From positions 1 through 13,963 of the forward strand of contig RFQN01000018.1 in NCBI GenBank assembly GCA_009924965.1: DNA of 13,963 nucleotides. Direction: 5' to 3'. The position numbers and the translations under genes are program-made. The notes under the pieces were generated by a model. The model was not told where the DNA came from and did not search any database. It saw only the letters and a program-made list of their open reading frames with translations. This stretch comes from Verrucomicrobiota bacterium (lineage in GTDB: Bacteria; Verrucomicrobiota; Verrucomicrobiia; Opitutales; UBA953). Shown in pieces: positions 13,595 through 13,963 of this stretch (positions within the stretch are counted from its first letter, which is position 1; every line of letters starts with the position of its first letter).

Positions 13595-13963
13595 ATGGCC
13601 CCCCCCGACCCCCACGACGACCAGCCCGTCCTGATGCCGCACAGCTACGACGGCATCCAGGAATTCGACCAGCGCCTCCCGAACTGGTGGCTGTTCACGC
13701 TCTTCGCATCGATCGTCTTCGCCGCCCTCTACTGGGGGTACTATTACCACTCCGGCGTAGCCGTCGACGACCGCACCGCCCTCGATGCGGACTTGAGCGC
13801 CCTCGAGGCCAAGCAGCTGGCCGCGGTCAAGAACCTCGACGACGCGACGCTCTGGAAAATGAGCCGCAACGCCCAGACGGTCGCCGATGGCCAAGCGGTC
13901 TACGCGTCCCTCTGCATTACCTGTCACGGCCCGACGCTCGCGGGGATGAAGGGCCTCGGCTTC
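13595..13963 (+). CDS. ccoP: cbb3-type cytochrome c oxidase subunit III (CcoP), N-terminal part, cut by window edge
   Basis: The first 123 codons of the di-haem subunit that passes electrons from soluble cytochrome c to the oxidase core. The N-terminal SYDGIQEFDQRLPNWW (17-32) is the conserved CcoP pre-membrane motif. A membrane helix follows (about 33-51). The first haem c motif is CITCH at 107-111, after the usual GQAVYASLC. The second haem motif would lie beyond the window. It is the last visible gene of the ccoS-ccoNO-ccoQ-ccoP operon. A run of eight C (13599-13606) covers codons 2-4 (Ala-Pro-Pro) directly after the ATG. Confidence 0.95.
   Translation, partial: MAPPDPHDDQPVLMPHSYDGIQEFDQRLPNWWLFTLFASIVFAALYWGYYYHSGVAVDDRTALDADLSALEAKQLAAVKNLDDATLWKMSRNAQTVADGQAVYASLCITCHGPTLAGMKGLGF

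Noticed and set aside
1..13963. CRISPR arrays, tRNA genes, insertion sequences or phage genes
   Set aside because: No regularly spaced repeats, tRNA-like cloverleaf, transposase, integrase or terminal repeats were seen, and nearly all bases lie in housekeeping-type genes.

Overview
The window is GC-rich, densely packed bacterial chromosome with little non-coding DNA; the longest gap between genes is about 260 bases. Three things suggest a member of the Verrucomicrobiota, possibly Opitutae-like: a fused ccoN-ccoO cytochrome oxidase gene, a short CysJ-like reductase without a flavodoxin domain, and frequent GTG starts with weak Shine-Dalgarno sequences. This placement is an inference from gene content, not a phylogenetic result. 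The genes look like core metabolism. I saw no insertion sequence, prophage, tRNA, rRNA or CRISPR array.

Left part (1-2511): a minus-strand pair consists of an unknown membrane-anchored protein overlapping by four bases a CDF-type metal exporter that is cut by the window edge. Back-to-back with it runs a plus-strand row: a thioesterase lacking its N-terminal half, a glyoxalase II-like metallo-beta-lactamase hydrolase and a conserved-looking protein of unknown function.

Middle part (2508-9044, minus strand, read right to left): pseudouridine synthase RluB/RsuA-type, two tandem secreted GH16-fold paralogues that appear to have lost the catalytic glutamate motif, a CysJ-like FAD/NADPH reductase and a good intrinsic terminator. 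The fatty-acid genes fabG-acpP-fabF follow, then a hairpin-rich spacer, then a secreted protein of unknown role. That protein converges on the left cluster at a shared hairpin holding both stop codons.

Right part (9166-13963, plus strand): folD overlaps an RDD membrane protein gene. After a 259-base regulatory stretch comes a cbb3-type cytochrome c oxidase operon: ccoS, a ccoN-ccoO fusion, ccoQ and the start of ccoP. The stretch before ccoS is locally AT-rich, carries an FNR-like palindrome over a -10-like hexamer, and can form several hairpins.

The best leads are the GH16-like pair without its catalytic motif, a 16-base sequence repeated exactly upstream of folD and of ccoS (the folD copy sits in the loop of an 11-bp perfect inverted repeat), the structured cbb3 leader, and the half-missing thioesterase. 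I did not find convincing evidence of a wholly new multi-gene system.
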